A stretch of 64,000 nt of DNA. Source: Marivirga salinae. Its GTDB lineage: Bacteria; Bacteroidota; Bacteroidia; Cytophagales; Cyclobacteriaceae. Position numbers and translations under genes: made by a program. Within the stretch, counting starts at the first letter, position 1. Each line of letters starts with the position of its first letter. Where the stretch lies: the NCBI RefSeq assembly GCF_030503855.1, contig NZ_CP129971.1, positions 2,294,001-2,358,000 on the forward strand, in the 5' to 3' direction. A model generated the notes under the pieces. That model searched no databases. It saw nothing but the letters and a program-made list of their open reading frames with translations, and was not told the DNA's origin. Below, one piece after another: positions 26,664-36,317 of the stretch.

Positions 26664-29591
26664 ATGAGGCAATTTATCATATTTTATCTTTTTGTTGGTC
26701 TTTTGCAGCCCTCAATTGCACAGGATTACGTTACTCAGTCATTTTCGGATGTTTACGATTTTGATGTACGCACAATTTATGATGTGATGCAAGCAAGTGA
26801 CGAGAAACTATGGATAGGCACTGATCAAGGGGTGTTTTCCTTCAATCAACGAGAAGTTAAACGATATGCAGATAGCCGTTATCAGTCAGAATTTTCAAAT
26901 CTTAAAGAAGATCCAGATGGTAGGATCTGGTTACAAAATTTTAGCGGTCAAATATTCTTCATAAAAGAGGATTCGCTTCGCTTGTTTAAAGATTTATCAC
27001 CATACACCAGAGATGGCTTAATCAGTCTTGATATCAGCCGGTACCCTATCATGTTAGTAAGTTCTGAATATGGAATTTTTAAGTTTAATATTGAGGAGGA
27101 GTCGGAATACCAAGCTTTTGCCTTTGAAAATCAAAAGTTAGTGCCACAAAATTTTGATGAGCTGAAGGTCTCACCAATTGAGAATATTATAGCTACACAA
27201 GAGACACTTTATTTTATACATAGCTCTACTATTTACAGCTTTAGGCAGGGTGAAGTTATTCCCATCTCACAAACCAGAATGCCTTCTAGATCGAAAGTTA
27301 AACTACTAAAGGTGGCGGATAAAATTTTTGGGGTGCAATTACTGGGAGAAGGAGAAGTTGTACTTTATCAGATAGATGGTGATAAGGTGACCGAAAGAGT
27401 TTATAGGGGTCTGAATGGTGTAGTGACACAATCACTGCAGTACTTTGAAGAGAAACAGCAGTACTGGTTAGGTTCGCAGAAAGGTTTTTATGTGTTTGAT
27501 GAAAACCTTGATCTATTAGAGCCGAAAGCCTCATTGCAGCAATTGTATGTCACCTCAATTATTCAAGATGTGGAGGGTAATTATTTACTGAGTACGCTCA
27601 ATGAAGGCCTACAGATCATTTATAGTTTGGATGTTCAGGTTTATAGAAAGGATAACAGCGGATTAAGGGTTGATAATATAGTAGATATAATAGCAGGTCC
27701 GGAAGGAACCGCCTTTATTTTAGACGAACAAAATAATTTATTCCAAATGTCAGAAGGTGAGCTTTTGCCTCAATTTTTATATCAATGTGAGGAAAGGGTC
27801 TCCTCATTGTTTTTTAATTATCCTGAGGCGGTTATTCATTTATTTCCTGCGAGTACTCAATATAATTTATTGCGGAATGGGCCTGAACCAAATATCCTTA
27901 CAAATATAAAATCATTAAATACTTTTGATTCAACCAATCTAATCGTCTCTCAATCTGGTAGTGCAATATTGATTAGCAGTAGAAATTCAAAATTGAGAAA
28001 CAACTTAAGACCCTATTTAAGTGATTCCACTGGAAAGCATTTTGAAACTGGAATTACTCAGTATGTTATTCGTCAAAAGCGCTCCATTTCTAATTTGATT
28101 GTCAATGAAGCGGAATTTTACGTTGCTTATTCTGATGCTTTATATCATTATAAGAATGGTGATCATGTCGAGATAAAGTATAACAATCAACCTATTGTAG
28201 CTATAGATTTACTTAAAGATGGAAGTAAGATTTGGATTGCCGGTACGGATGGCTCTCTATTTCTTATTGAGAAGGAAGGGGAAATTCAGAAGATAAATAG
28301 TTTTTCTATGGCGATTAAAAATTTAGACCTTTACAAAGACAAATTGTTCATAGTAGCTAGTAAGGCTGTTTATACCTATTTACACCAAACAGCTGAGTTA
28401 GAAAAGATTGATTATACAAATGGATTAATCACGAGTGAAATTCATAAAGGATTAATCTTTAATGATAAAATTTATCTGGCCACCTACGATGGCTTATTTT
28501 ATTATCCTGCAAACTTCAAAAGAAAGTATAATGAACATAAACCATCCATCAATTTAGATGAGTTTAAGGTAAATGGGGCAACGTTCTCCCAGGGAGAGAT
28601 AAGTGATCTCACACACCTGCAAAATAACTTACTGTTTAATTTTTCCACCTATGCTTTGCGTAGTCAAAAGAGCTTCCAGCTAGCCTATAAATTTGAACAA
28701 GATCAGGAGTGGCAATTTACAGATGGTCTTAGCTTAAGTTTTAATGCCCTACAACCAGGCGATTATGAATTGAGTTGTAAGATTGTAAATGAAGCTGGAA
28801 TAAGCAGCAATTTTGTCGAAAAGATATCTTTCAGTATAGCTTTTCCCTTTTATCAACAGGCTTGGTTTTATTTTGCAATTTCTCTATTTTCAGTACTTAT
28901 AGTAGGAGGTTTTTTAAATTATCGATACAAAGTGAAGCGAACTAATGCCATACTGCATGAGCGCTTAGCCATGTCAACACTATCGTCCATAAAGGCGCAG
29001 ATGAATCCGCATTTTATTTTTAATGCAATAAATGCTGTGCAAAACTCTATTCTAAAAGGGGATAAAAATGCTTCCTATCGTTATTTGAATAAGTTATCGG
29101 TAATTCTAAGGAATATATTGATTCATTCTGAAAAGGATTTTATTGATGCTGAAGAAGAACTTAAGATGATAGAGTCTTACCTGGATCTTGAAGAATTACG
29201 TTTCAATGGAGATTTGAATTATCATATTGAGGGCAAAGAGGTCTTAAGTACTATTGAAATGCCTGCTATGATTATTCAGCCATTTGTTGAAAATTCCGTT
29301 AAACATGGCTTGTTACATAAAAAAGGTTCTAAAGAGATTAAAATAAGCTTTGAGCTACAAGAATACTTGATCTGCACCATCATCGATAATGGTATAGGAA
29401 GAGATGCTTCTGAACAAATAAAGAAAGAGCAAGGCCTAAATAAGAAAGCCTTTTCAACCTCATCCATTCAAAAAAGATTTGCAATACTTCGAGAGTATTA
29501 CCAGCTAGATCTTGGCTTTACTTATGAAGATCTTGCAGTTAATGATCAAGCTGTAGGAACGAAGGTTGTGCTTAGAATTCCATTTAAATAA
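26664..29591 (+). CDS. beta-propeller sensor histidine kinase, LytS-like
   Basis: 975 residues. Signal peptide about 1-19, then a large periplasmic region with repeated propeller-type strands (LWIGTDQGVFSFNQ, YWLGSQKGFYVFD, KIYLATYDGLFYYP). A Y_Y_Y-type beta-sandwich follows (about 630-725, YKFEQDQEWQFTDGLSLSFNALQPGDYELS), then one membrane segment (about 734-754) and a cytoplasmic His_kinase/HATPase module with phospho-acceptor His783 (MNPHFIFNAINAVQNSI) and IDNGIGRDAS. This is the two-component design common in Bacteroidota for sensing extracellular compounds. It is followed 12 bases later by its LytTR regulator. Signal unknown. Confidence 0.9.
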   Translation: MRQFIIFYLFVGLLQPSIAQDYVTQSFSDVYDFDVRTIYDVMQASDEKLWIGTDQGVFSFNQREVKRYADSRYQSEFSNLKEDPDGRIWLQNFSGQIFFIKEDSLRLFKDLSPYTRDGLISLDISRYPIMLVSSEYGIFKFNIEEESEYQAFAFENQKLVPQNFDELKVSPIENIIATQETLYFIHSSTIYSFRQGEVIPISQTRMPSRSKVKLLKVADKIFGVQLLGEGEVVLYQIDGDKVTERVYRGLNGVVTQSLQYFEEKQQYWLGSQKGFYVFDENLDLLEPKASLQQLYVTSIIQDVEGNYLLSTLNEGLQIIYSLDVQVYRKDNSGLRVDNIVDIIAGPEGTAFILDEQNNLFQMSEGELLPQFLYQCEERVSSLFFNYPEAVIHLFPASTQYNLLRNGPEPNILTNIKSLNTFDSTNLIVSQSGSAILISSRNSKLRNNLRPYLSDSTGKHFETGITQYVIRQKRSISNLIVNEAEFYVAYSDALYHYKNGDHVEIKYNNQPIVAIDLLKDGSKIWIAGTDGSLFLIEKEGEIQKINSFSMAIKNLDLYKDKLFIVASKAVYTYLHQTAELEKIDYTNGLITSEIHKGLIFNDKIYLATYDGLFYYPANFKRKYNEHKPSINLDEFKVNGATFSQGEISDLTHLQNNLLFNFSTYALRSQKSFQLAYKFEQDQEWQFTDGLSLSFNALQPGDYELSCKIVNEAGISSNFVEKISFSIAFPFYQQAWFYFAISLFSVLIVGGFLNYRYKVKRTNAILHERLAMSTLSSIKAQMNPHFIFNAINAVQNSILKGDKNASYRYLNKLSVILRNILIHSEKDFIDAEEELKMIESYLDLEELRFNGDLNYHIEGKEVLSTIEMPAMIIQPFVENSVKHGLLHKKGSKEIKISFELQEYLICTIIDNGIGRDASEQIKKEQGLNKKAFSTSSIQKRFAILREYYQLDLGFTYEDLAVNDQAVGTKVVLRIPFK

Positions 29592-29603
29592 TTAATTTGA
29601 CAC

Positions 29604-30338
29604 ATGGTAAAAACATTAATTGTTGATGATGAATTGAAAGCCAGAGAAAATTTGGCTATTCTGCTGGAAGCTTATGAGCCTACAACTTTTGATATTACAT
29701 ATGCAGAAAATGCAGACGAAGCTAAAAGGCTTATTACTAAAAATAAGCCTGAATTACTTTTTCTGGATATTGAAATGCCAAATAAGAATGGATTTCAACT
29801 GATCAATGAACTTGAGGTAATAGACTTTCCCATAATTTTTGTTACTGCCTATGACCACTATGCAATTAAAGCCTTTGAGGTGTCTGCTTTTGATTACCTA
29901 TTGAAACCACTTGATATTGAGAGACTATACCTTAGCTTAGGACGAGTATTGAATCTTAGTGATAAAAATACAGTCTTCAAGCGCTTAAAAGCACTTCAGG
30001 AGAATGAAGCTGAAGGTAAGATAACTAAGATTGCCATTCCAGAGAGAGGCGATTATATTCTTTTAGATACCAAAGAAATTATTTGTATTGAGGCGAATAG
30101 GGCATATGTTGAGATTTACACCGAAAAAAGTAAATATATCTATGCGAAGCCGCTTAAATATTTTGAAGATGTGCTCACTGAAAACAGCCAGTTTATAAGG
30201 GTGCATAGGTCATGGATTATAAACACCAACTTCGTAGAAAAATATTCTAAGAGAGATGCTGAGATCTTAATGAAGAATCAGCTGAAAATTTCAGTAAGTA
30301 GGTCCTACAAAGAAGAATTGTTAAGATCAATTCAATAA
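29604..30338 (+). CDS. LytTR-type response regulator
   Basis: 244 residues. Receiver domain about 1-120 with VDDE, phospho-acceptor Asp55 (LLFLDIEMPNKNG) and FVTAYDHYAIKAFEVSAFDYLLKP. A LytTR DNA-binding domain lies at about 140-240 (IICIEANRAYVEIYTEKSKYIYAKPLKYFE is not quoted further; IRVHRSWIIN is the recognition region). It is the partner of the propeller kinase and lies 123 bases upstream of the cassette 3 surface protein, a likely but untested target. Confidence 0.93.
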   Translation: MVKTLIVDDELKARENLAILLEAYEPTTFDITYAENADEAKRLITKNKPELLFLDIEMPNKNGFQLINELEVIDFPIIFVTAYDHYAIKAFEVSAFDYLLKPLDIERLYLSLGRVLNLSDKNTVFKRLKALQENEAEGKITKIAIPERGDYILLDTKEIICIEANRAYVEIYTEKSKYIYAKPLKYFEDVLTENSQFIRVHRSWIINTNFVEKYSKRDAEILMKNQLKISVSRSYKEELLRSIQ

Positions 30339-30461
30339 AATCATACAATAGTACAAAAAGTTGTCATTCGGAAACTAGTTCTGTCCATTGGGAAGGTTTA
30401 GATAATTATTGAATTAATAATATACATAATTGCGGCTATTATTAATCTTAATATTTAAACC

Positions 30462-33400
30462 ATGAAAAAATATTTACTGATTTCATTATTAGCAATTTCG
30501 TTACAATCTTTTTCTCAAACTATTTTGTATGTAGATAAAGATGCAACAGGGTTAAATGATGGTACCTCTTGGTCAAATGCTTTTACTGACTTGCAAAGTG
30601 CATTAGCATTGGATGCTTCTGGTGATCAGATCTGGATAGCTGACGGAACCTATATCCCTGGCAGTTCGAGGGCATCATCATATCAATTTGATGCTTCAAA
30701 TGTCACAATATATGGTGGATTTAATGGAACAGAATCTTCACTATCTGAACGTGATTTGCAGGCAAATAAAACTATTTTGTCTGGTGATTTACTTGATAAT
30801 GATCTCGGTTTGTTTGCCACTGCATCAAACACAAAATGGGATAATGCTTATCATGTGGTTACGATAAACGCTAATGACGTTAGTATTGATGGAGTAGTTA
30901 TTACCAAAGGCGTAGCAACTGGTGGGACAAGTTCTCAAAAAGTTGGGGCTGGTATATATGTTTTTGATAATTCCGCAGGCTTTGTAATTAGAAATTGTGA
31001 GTTTACGCTTAACACTTCTTATTCAGGTTCTGGTATAAGAGCTAATATTAACGCTAACACTACTGTAAAGATTGAAAACTCTAAGTTTAATAATAATATT
31101 GCAAACAATGGAGTGGGGATTTTTATTTTAAGTAAAGTCGGTAGAACAATAAATGTTGAAATTACAAACTGTTTATTTGAAAATAATTACATAAATGACC
31201 AAATCGCAGCTGGTGGATCTGGAACTGCGATTTATATTTCACCAAATGAGAACAACTCTACAATAAATACAAATATTAGCAATTGTACTTTTGCAAATAA
31301 TTTTGAAAATACTAGCTCATCCATAGCAGAAAAAGCTGTTGTTAATGTGGGTAAAAGATTTGCAGATCCAAATTACGTCCATAATATTACCGTGAGCAAT
31401 TCAATCTTTTATAATAATGTTGACGCCTCAGGTTCTATCGTTGGATCGATTGGAAGAGGGAATTTACAAGCTCCAAATAGTATTACAGTCTACAATTCTA
31501 TAGATCAGGATGTTTTCACATATGTTAATCCTGCTAATTTATTTAATACCTTAAATTCAAACCCCTTATTTGCTGATATGGCAAATAATGTTTTCACTTT
31601 ACAAACAGGCTCACCAGCAATTGATGCTGGAGATAACTCTAAAATACCAGCAGGTGTTACAACAGATTTGGAAGGTAATCAACGTATACTTAATTCTACG
31701 GTGGATATCGGAGCTTATGAATTCGATCCATCAGCAGTTGTTCAAAGAACACTAACTTTAAACGCAACGAATGGAAGTATTACGCCAGATGTTGCTCCAA
31801 CAAACGGAACTTATGATAACGGAACTGTAGTGGAACTAACCGCAGTGCCAGATGCAGGATATCAATTTAATGGTTGGTCTGGCGATGCTTCAGGAACTTC
31901 CAATCCTATTTCTGTAACAATGGATGCTGATAAAACAGTAACAGCAAACTTTATTTTAATTCAAAGAACGCTGAGCTTAAACGCAACGAATGGAAGCATT
32001 ACGCCAGATGTTGCTCCAACAAACGGAACTTATGATGACGGAACTGTAGTGGAATTAACCGCAGTGCCAGATGCAGGATTTGTATTTGATGGTTGGTCTG
32101 GCGATGCCTCAGGAACTACCAATCCTATTTCTGTTACGCTGGATGCTGATAAAACAGTAACAGCAACCTTTAGCCCCATACAGAGAACGCTAAGCTTAAA
32201 CGCAACGAATGGAAGTATTACGCCAGATGTTGCTCCAACAAACGGAACTTATGATAACGGAACTGTAGTGGAACTAACCGCAGTGCCAGATGCAGGATAT
32301 CAATTTAATGGTTGGTCTGGCGATGCTTCAGGAACTTCCAATCCTATTTCTGTAACAATGGATGCTGATAAAACAGTAACAGCAAACTTTATTTTAATTC
32401 AAAGAACGCTGAGCTTAAACGCAACGAATGGAAGCATTACGCCAGATGTTGCTCCAACAAACGGAACTTATGATGACGGAACTGTAGTGGAATTAACCGC
32501 AGTGCCAGATGCAGGATTTGTATTTGATGGTTGGTCTGGCGATGCCTCAGGAACTACCAATCCTATTTCTGTTACGCTGGATGCTGATAAAACAGTAACA
32601 GCAACCTTTAGCCCCATACAGAGAACGCTAAGCTTAAACGCAACCAATGGAAGTATTACGCCAGATGTTGCTCCAACAAACGGAACTTACGATAACGGAA
32701 CTGTAGTGGAACTGACCGCAGTACCAGATGCAGGATTTGTATTTGATGGTTGGTCTGGCGATGCTTCAGGAACTACCAATCCTATTTCTGTAACAATGGA
32801 TGCTGATAAAACAGTAACAGCAAACTTTAGCCCACTACAAAGAACGCTAAGCTTAAATGCAACCAATGGAAGCATTACGCCAGATGTTGCTCCAACAAAC
32901 GGAACTTACGATAACGGAACTGTAGTGGAATTAACCGCAGTACCAGATGCAGGATATCAATTTGATGGTTGGTCTGGCGATGCAACAGGAACTACCAATC
33001 CTATTTCTGTAACAATGGATGCTGATAAAACAGTAACAGCAACCTTTAGCCCCATACAGCGAACGCTGAGCTTAAACGCAACGAATGGAAGTATTACGCC
33101 AGATGTTGCTCCAACAAATGGAACTTATGATAACGGTACTGTAGTGGAATTAACCGCAGTACCAAATGCAGGATATCAATTTGATGGTTGGTCTGGCGAT
33201 GCAACAGGAACTACCAATCCTATTTCTGTAACAATGGATGCTGATAAAACAGTAACAGCAAACTTTAGCCCACTACAAAGAACGCTAAGCTTAAATGCAA
33301 CCAATGGAAGCATTACGCCAGATGTTGCTCCAACAAATGGAACTTATGATAACGGAACTGTAGTGGAATTAACCGCAGTACCAGATGCAGGATATCAATT

Positions 33401-35573
33401 TGATGGTTGGTCTGGCGATGCCTCAGGAACTACAAATCCTATTTCTGTTACGCTGGATGCTGATAAAACAGTAACAGCAAACTTTAGCCCACTACAAAGA
33501 ACGCTAAGCTTAAACGCAACCAATGGAAGCATTACGCCAGATGTTGCTCCAACAAATGGAACTTATGATAACGGAACTGTAGTGGAATTAACCGCAGTAC
33601 CAGATGCAGGATATCAATTTGATGGTTGGTCTGGCGATGTAACAGGAACTACGAATCCTATTTCTGTAACAATGGATGCTGATAAAACAGTAACGGCAAA
33701 CTTTATTTTAATTCAAAGAACGCTAAGCTTAAACGCAACGAATGGAAGTATTTCGCCAGATGTTGCTCCAACAAACGGAACTTATGATAACGGAACTGTA
33801 GTGGAACTAACCGCAGTGCCAGATGCAGGATATCAATTTGATAGTTGGTCTGGCGATGTAACAGGAACTACGAATCCTATTTCTGTAACAATGGATGCTA
33901 ATAAAACAGTAACAGCAACCTTTAGCCCCATACAGAGAACGCTAAGCTTAAACGCAACGAATGGAAGTATTACGCCAGATGTTGCTCCAACAAACGGAAC
34001 TTACGATAACGGAACTGTAATTGAACTAACCGCAGTACCAGATGCAGGATATCAATTTGATGGTTGGTCTGGCGATGTAACAGGAACTACGAATCCTATT
34101 TCTTTAACGCTGGATGCTGATAAAACAGTAACAGCAAACTTTAGCCCACTACAGAGAACGTTGAGCTTAAACGCAACGAATGGAAGTATTACGCCAGATG
34201 TTGCTCCAACAAACGGAACTTATGATAACGGAACTGTAATTGAACTAACCGCAGTACCAGATGCAGGATATCAATTTGATGGTTGGTCTGGCGATGCTTC
34301 AGGAACTACCAATCCTATTTCTGTAACAATGGATGCTGATAAAACAGTAACGGCATTGATTACACTAATAGATAATAGTCTAAGCCAGACGATTACTTTT
34401 GATGCGATCCCTGAAAAAACATTTGGAGATGAACCATTTGAACTTACGGCAACAGCCAGTTCAGGATTAGCAGTAAGTTTCAATAGCTCCAATGAATCAG
34501 TCGCTACTATAAACGGAACTACTGTAACTATAATCGGAGCAGGAATTACTATAATTACAGCCAGTCAAGCAGGAAATGATGAATATAGCGCAGCAGCTGC
34601 TGTCAGCCAAGAATTAGTAGTGAATAAAGCGGATCAAAGCATCACAATAGATGAAATATCCGATAAAGATGTTGAGGCAGCTGATTTTGAGGTAATAGCC
34701 ACTACTACTAGCGGACTGGAACTTTTTTATAGTGTTTTATCAGGTCCTGCCACTGTCAGCGGTAATTTAATAAACTTGACAGGCGAGCCGGGAACAGTTG
34801 AAATAGAAGTGAGCCAAGCTGGAAATAACAATTACAATGCAGCATCTGCTACCACAACTTTTGAGGTAGTGGAAGATCCTTGCATCGGTTTCGAGGCAAC
34901 TGCCACAGTCATTCAAAATGTAAGTTGCAATGGCGATGCAAGCGGGAGCTTTGAAGTAAATACAAGCAGTGGAACAGCACCTTTTACCTACACCATAGGA
35001 AATGAAAACCAGGATAACGGATTATTCGAGAATATGATGGCAGGAAGTTATGAAATCATAGTAACCGATGCCAATGGCTGCAGTGCTACTGCTACAGTTG
35101 AAATTAGCGAAGCAGAAGCTTTAGAAATTACTGCTGAGACCACAGACAGCAACAGTATTTTCGGAAATGGAAGTATCAGCCTGACAGTAAATGGTGGAAC
35201 CGGAAACTATAGCTATGAGTGGAGCAATAGCGCAACAACAGCTAGCCTTACTGACTTAGGAATAGGGGAATACACAGTAACTGTAACTGATGAAGCAGGC
35301 TGTAGCATTACCGAAAGTTATTCGATAGGTGGAGTAACGGCCAATACAGAAGCCTTTGAATTTAATATTTACCCTAATCCGGTCATCAATCAAATTACTA
35401 TATCGCACGGAGAGAAGGTGAACGAGATCAGTTTGATGGATGCAAAGGGAAAGATAATCCTAGAGCAAAAAGCAAGTGGAAAAGAAACTCTGCTAGAGAT
35501 GACAGGGCTACCAGCAGGCATGTACTTCATCCGTCTGGACGATGGTAAGATGAAAAGAATAATTAAGGAGTAA
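30462..35573 (+). CDS. T9SS-secreted surface protein, cassette 3 (beta-helix plus 12 InlB-like repeats)
   Basis: 1703 residues. Signal peptide about 1-18 (LQSFSQ). A right-handed beta-helix domain spans about 20-425 (YVDKDATGLNDGTSW, ends SPAIDAGDNSKIP ... VDIGAYEFDPS). Twelve 73-residue repeats at about 428-1303 carry GSITPDVAPTNGTYDNGT, AVPDAGYQFDGWSGD and DADKTVTANF, of the divergent InlB B-repeat type. Two Ig-like units (about 1305-1480), two SprB-type units and a type A T9SS sorting domain (IYPNPVINQ ... GMYFIRLDDG) complete it. The C-terminal module is closely related to the protein at 19504. The repeat array likely forms a stalk displaying the beta-helix, an inference. Confidence 0.88.
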   Translation: MKKYLLISLLAISLQSFSQTILYVDKDATGLNDGTSWSNAFTDLQSALALDASGDQIWIADGTYIPGSSRASSYQFDASNVTIYGGFNGTESSLSERDLQANKTILSGDLLDNDLGLFATASNTKWDNAYHVVTINANDVSIDGVVITKGVATGGTSSQKVGAGIYVFDNSAGFVIRNCEFTLNTSYSGSGIRANINANTTVKIENSKFNNNIANNGVGIFILSKVGRTINVEITNCLFENNYINDQIAAGGSGTAIYISPNENNSTINTNISNCTFANNFENTSSSIAEKAVVNVGKRFADPNYVHNITVSNSIFYNNVDASGSIVGSIGRGNLQAPNSITVYNSIDQDVFTYVNPANLFNTLNSNPLFADMANNVFTLQTGSPAIDAGDNSKIPAGVTTDLEGNQRILNSTVDIGAYEFDPSAVVQRTLTLNATNGSITPDVAPTNGTYDNGTVVELTAVPDAGYQFNGWSGDASGTSNPISVTMDADKTVTANFILIQRTLSLNATNGSITPDVAPTNGTYDDGTVVELTAVPDAGFVFDGWSGDASGTTNPISVTLDADKTVTATFSPIQRTLSLNATNGSITPDVAPTNGTYDNGTVVELTAVPDAGYQFNGWSGDASGTSNPISVTMDADKTVTANFILIQRTLSLNATNGSITPDVAPTNGTYDDGTVVELTAVPDAGFVFDGWSGDASGTTNPISVTLDADKTVTATFSPIQRTLSLNATNGSITPDVAPTNGTYDNGTVVELTAVPDAGFVFDGWSGDASGTTNPISVTMDADKTVTANFSPLQRTLSLNATNGSITPDVAPTNGTYDNGTVVELTAVPDAGYQFDGWSGDATGTTNPISVTMDADKTVTATFSPIQRTLSLNATNGSITPDVAPTNGTYDNGTVVELTAVPNAGYQFDGWSGDATGTTNPISVTMDADKTVTANFSPLQRTLSLNATNGSITPDVAPTNGTYDNGTVVELTAVPDAGYQFDGWSGDASGTTNPISVTLDADKTVTANFSPLQRTLSLNATNGSITPDVAPTNGTYDNGTVVELTAVPDAGYQFDGWSGDVTGTTNPISVTMDADKTVTANFILIQRTLSLNATNGSISPDVAPTNGTYDNGTVVELTAVPDAGYQFDSWSGDVTGTTNPISVTMDANKTVTATFSPIQRTLSLNATNGSITPDVAPTNGTYDNGTVIELTAVPDAGYQFDGWSGDVTGTTNPISLTLDADKTVTANFSPLQRTLSLNATNGSITPDVAPTNGTYDNGTVIELTAVPDAGYQFDGWSGDASGTTNPISVTMDADKTVTALITLIDNSLSQTITFDAIPEKTFGDEPFELTATASSGLAVSFNSSNESVATINGTTVTIIGAGITIITASQAGNDEYSAAAAVSQELVVNKADQSITIDEISDKDVEAADFEVIATTTSGLELFYSVLSGPATVSGNLINLTGEPGTVEIEVSQAGNNNYNAASATTTFEVVEDPCIGFEATATVIQNVSCNGDASGSFEVNTSSGTAPFTYTIGNENQDNGLFENMMAGSYEIIVTDANGCSATATVEISEAEALEITAETTDSNSIFGNGSISLTVNGGTGNYSYEWSNSATTASLTDLGIGEYTVTVTDEAGCSITESYSIGGVTANTEAFEFNIYPNPVINQITISHGEKVNEISLMDAKGKIILEQKASGKETLLEMTGLPAGMYFIRLDDGKMKRIIKE
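31743..34370 (+). repeat. 12 x 219-bp in-frame tandem repeat array
   Basis: Period measured from repeat edges at 31743, 31962 and 32181 is 219 bases (73 codons), giving 12 units. The first 438 bases (units 1-2) and the next 438 (units 3-4) look essentially identical, showing a recent two-unit duplication. Units differ elsewhere at a few recurring sites (FVFDG versus YQFDG, SPLQRT versus ILIQRT), the pattern expected from unequal recombination. Confidence 0.95.
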
Positions 35574-35584
35574 GAGAGAGTAGA

Positions 35585-35622
35585 AAGAGTGCAATAGGAA
35601 TTAAAACCCTACTTGCCCTCTT
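35585..35622 (+). promoter_or_regulatory. intercistronic hairpin, cassette 3
   Basis: This is the counterpart of 25844-25881. AAGAGTGCAATAGG can pair with CCTACTTGCCCTCTT, now with one mismatch and one bulge. Confidence 0.5.
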
Positions 35623-35669
35623 AAAATTCAACCTTAAACAAATCACTCAATACATAAAATAGAAAACAA

Positions 35670-36089
35670 ATGAAGACATTTAGATATATAACACTAATTA
35701 GCTTGATAGCACTGACTTCCATGATCGGCTGCAAAAATGAGGTAACGATCACACCCACCGAACAAGCCCAACAAGATTTAGTAGAATCGCTGCAAGGAAC
35801 TTGGACGGCTCAGGAGGTAAGAAAAGAAAACACGGTAATTAGTGATTTCAATGACTTTAGCTTGATCATCACGGATAAAAGCTATAGCACTGAAAACGGA
35901 TCACCAGTATGGCCAAGCAGCGGCACCTTTGATTTTGAGAATATTGAAACGGAGAATGAGTTTGTTCGACAGGACGGCAGGTTGTTCACTGCATCTATCA
36001 ATAATAGTAATTTAACCATTACGATAGTTTATCAAGAAGAAACGGCTAGAGGAGAGTACGGTACTTATGAATTTTTGATGAGCCAGTAA
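35670..36089 (+). CDS. small lipoprotein of cassette 3
   Basis: 139 residues, lipobox MIGC (Cys21), same family as the proteins at 15215 and 25929. Up to about residue 85 it is nearly identical to the 25929 copy at the DNA level. From about 35930 it departs from that copy and its end (FTASINNSNLTITIVYQEETARG, FLMSQ) is closer to the 15215 copy. This mosaic suggests sequence exchange between cassettes. Role unknown; linked to the preceding T9SS protein by position. Confidence 0.8.
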   Translation: MKTFRYITLISLIALTSMIGCKNEVTITPTEQAQQDLVESLQGTWTAQEVRKENTVISDFNDFSLIITDKSYSTENGSPVWPSSGTFDFENIETENEFVRQDGRLFTASINNSNLTITIVYQEETARGEYGTYEFLMSQ

Positions 36090-36104
36090 TTAACAGCATT
36101 ATCG

Positions 36105-36183
36105 AGGTCAGTATCGAAGGTCAGACCGGTTTCATAGCGTAGTCCATAAAATAGCGGAATCCGGTCTGACTATCGTCTGACCT
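36105..36183. repeat. 79-bp imperfect inverted-repeat element
   Basis: The left arm AGGTCAG...AGGTCAGACCGG and the right arm CCGGTCTGAC...CTGACCT are inverted copies around a centre of about 30 bases. It sits between the lipoprotein stop and the conserved tail of cassette 3 and is missing from the same place in cassettes 1 and 2, so it looks inserted. Confidence 0.5.
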
Positions 36184-36293
36184 AAGCCTTTCAAATCGAT
36201 TTTGATCACAAACATTAAAAAAGCTAGCAATAGCCCACGTTTAGGTAGACCCTATGTATTTTTAATTAATAGGGTAGTGGTTTATTTTATGAA

Positions 36294-36313
36294 CCTCTGT
36301 AGTGATACAGGGG
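36294..36313 (+). terminator. decayed terminator of cassette 3
   Basis: CCTCTGTA, loop GTGA, TACAGGGG (one wobble pair), followed by CTTCTTATT. It is the third copy of the cassette terminator, with a weaker T-run. It also abuts the 3' end of the convergent glycosyltransferase. Confidence 0.6.
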
Positions 36314-36317
36314 CTTC

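Noticed and set aside
31743..34370. CRISPR-like regular repeats
   Set aside because: The 219-base units are contiguous, in frame, coding, and have no unique spacers.
32687..34492. Antisense open frames within the repeat array (32687-32875 and 34271-34492)
   Set aside because: They are mirror frames of the repeats, recur with the period and have no start context or family.
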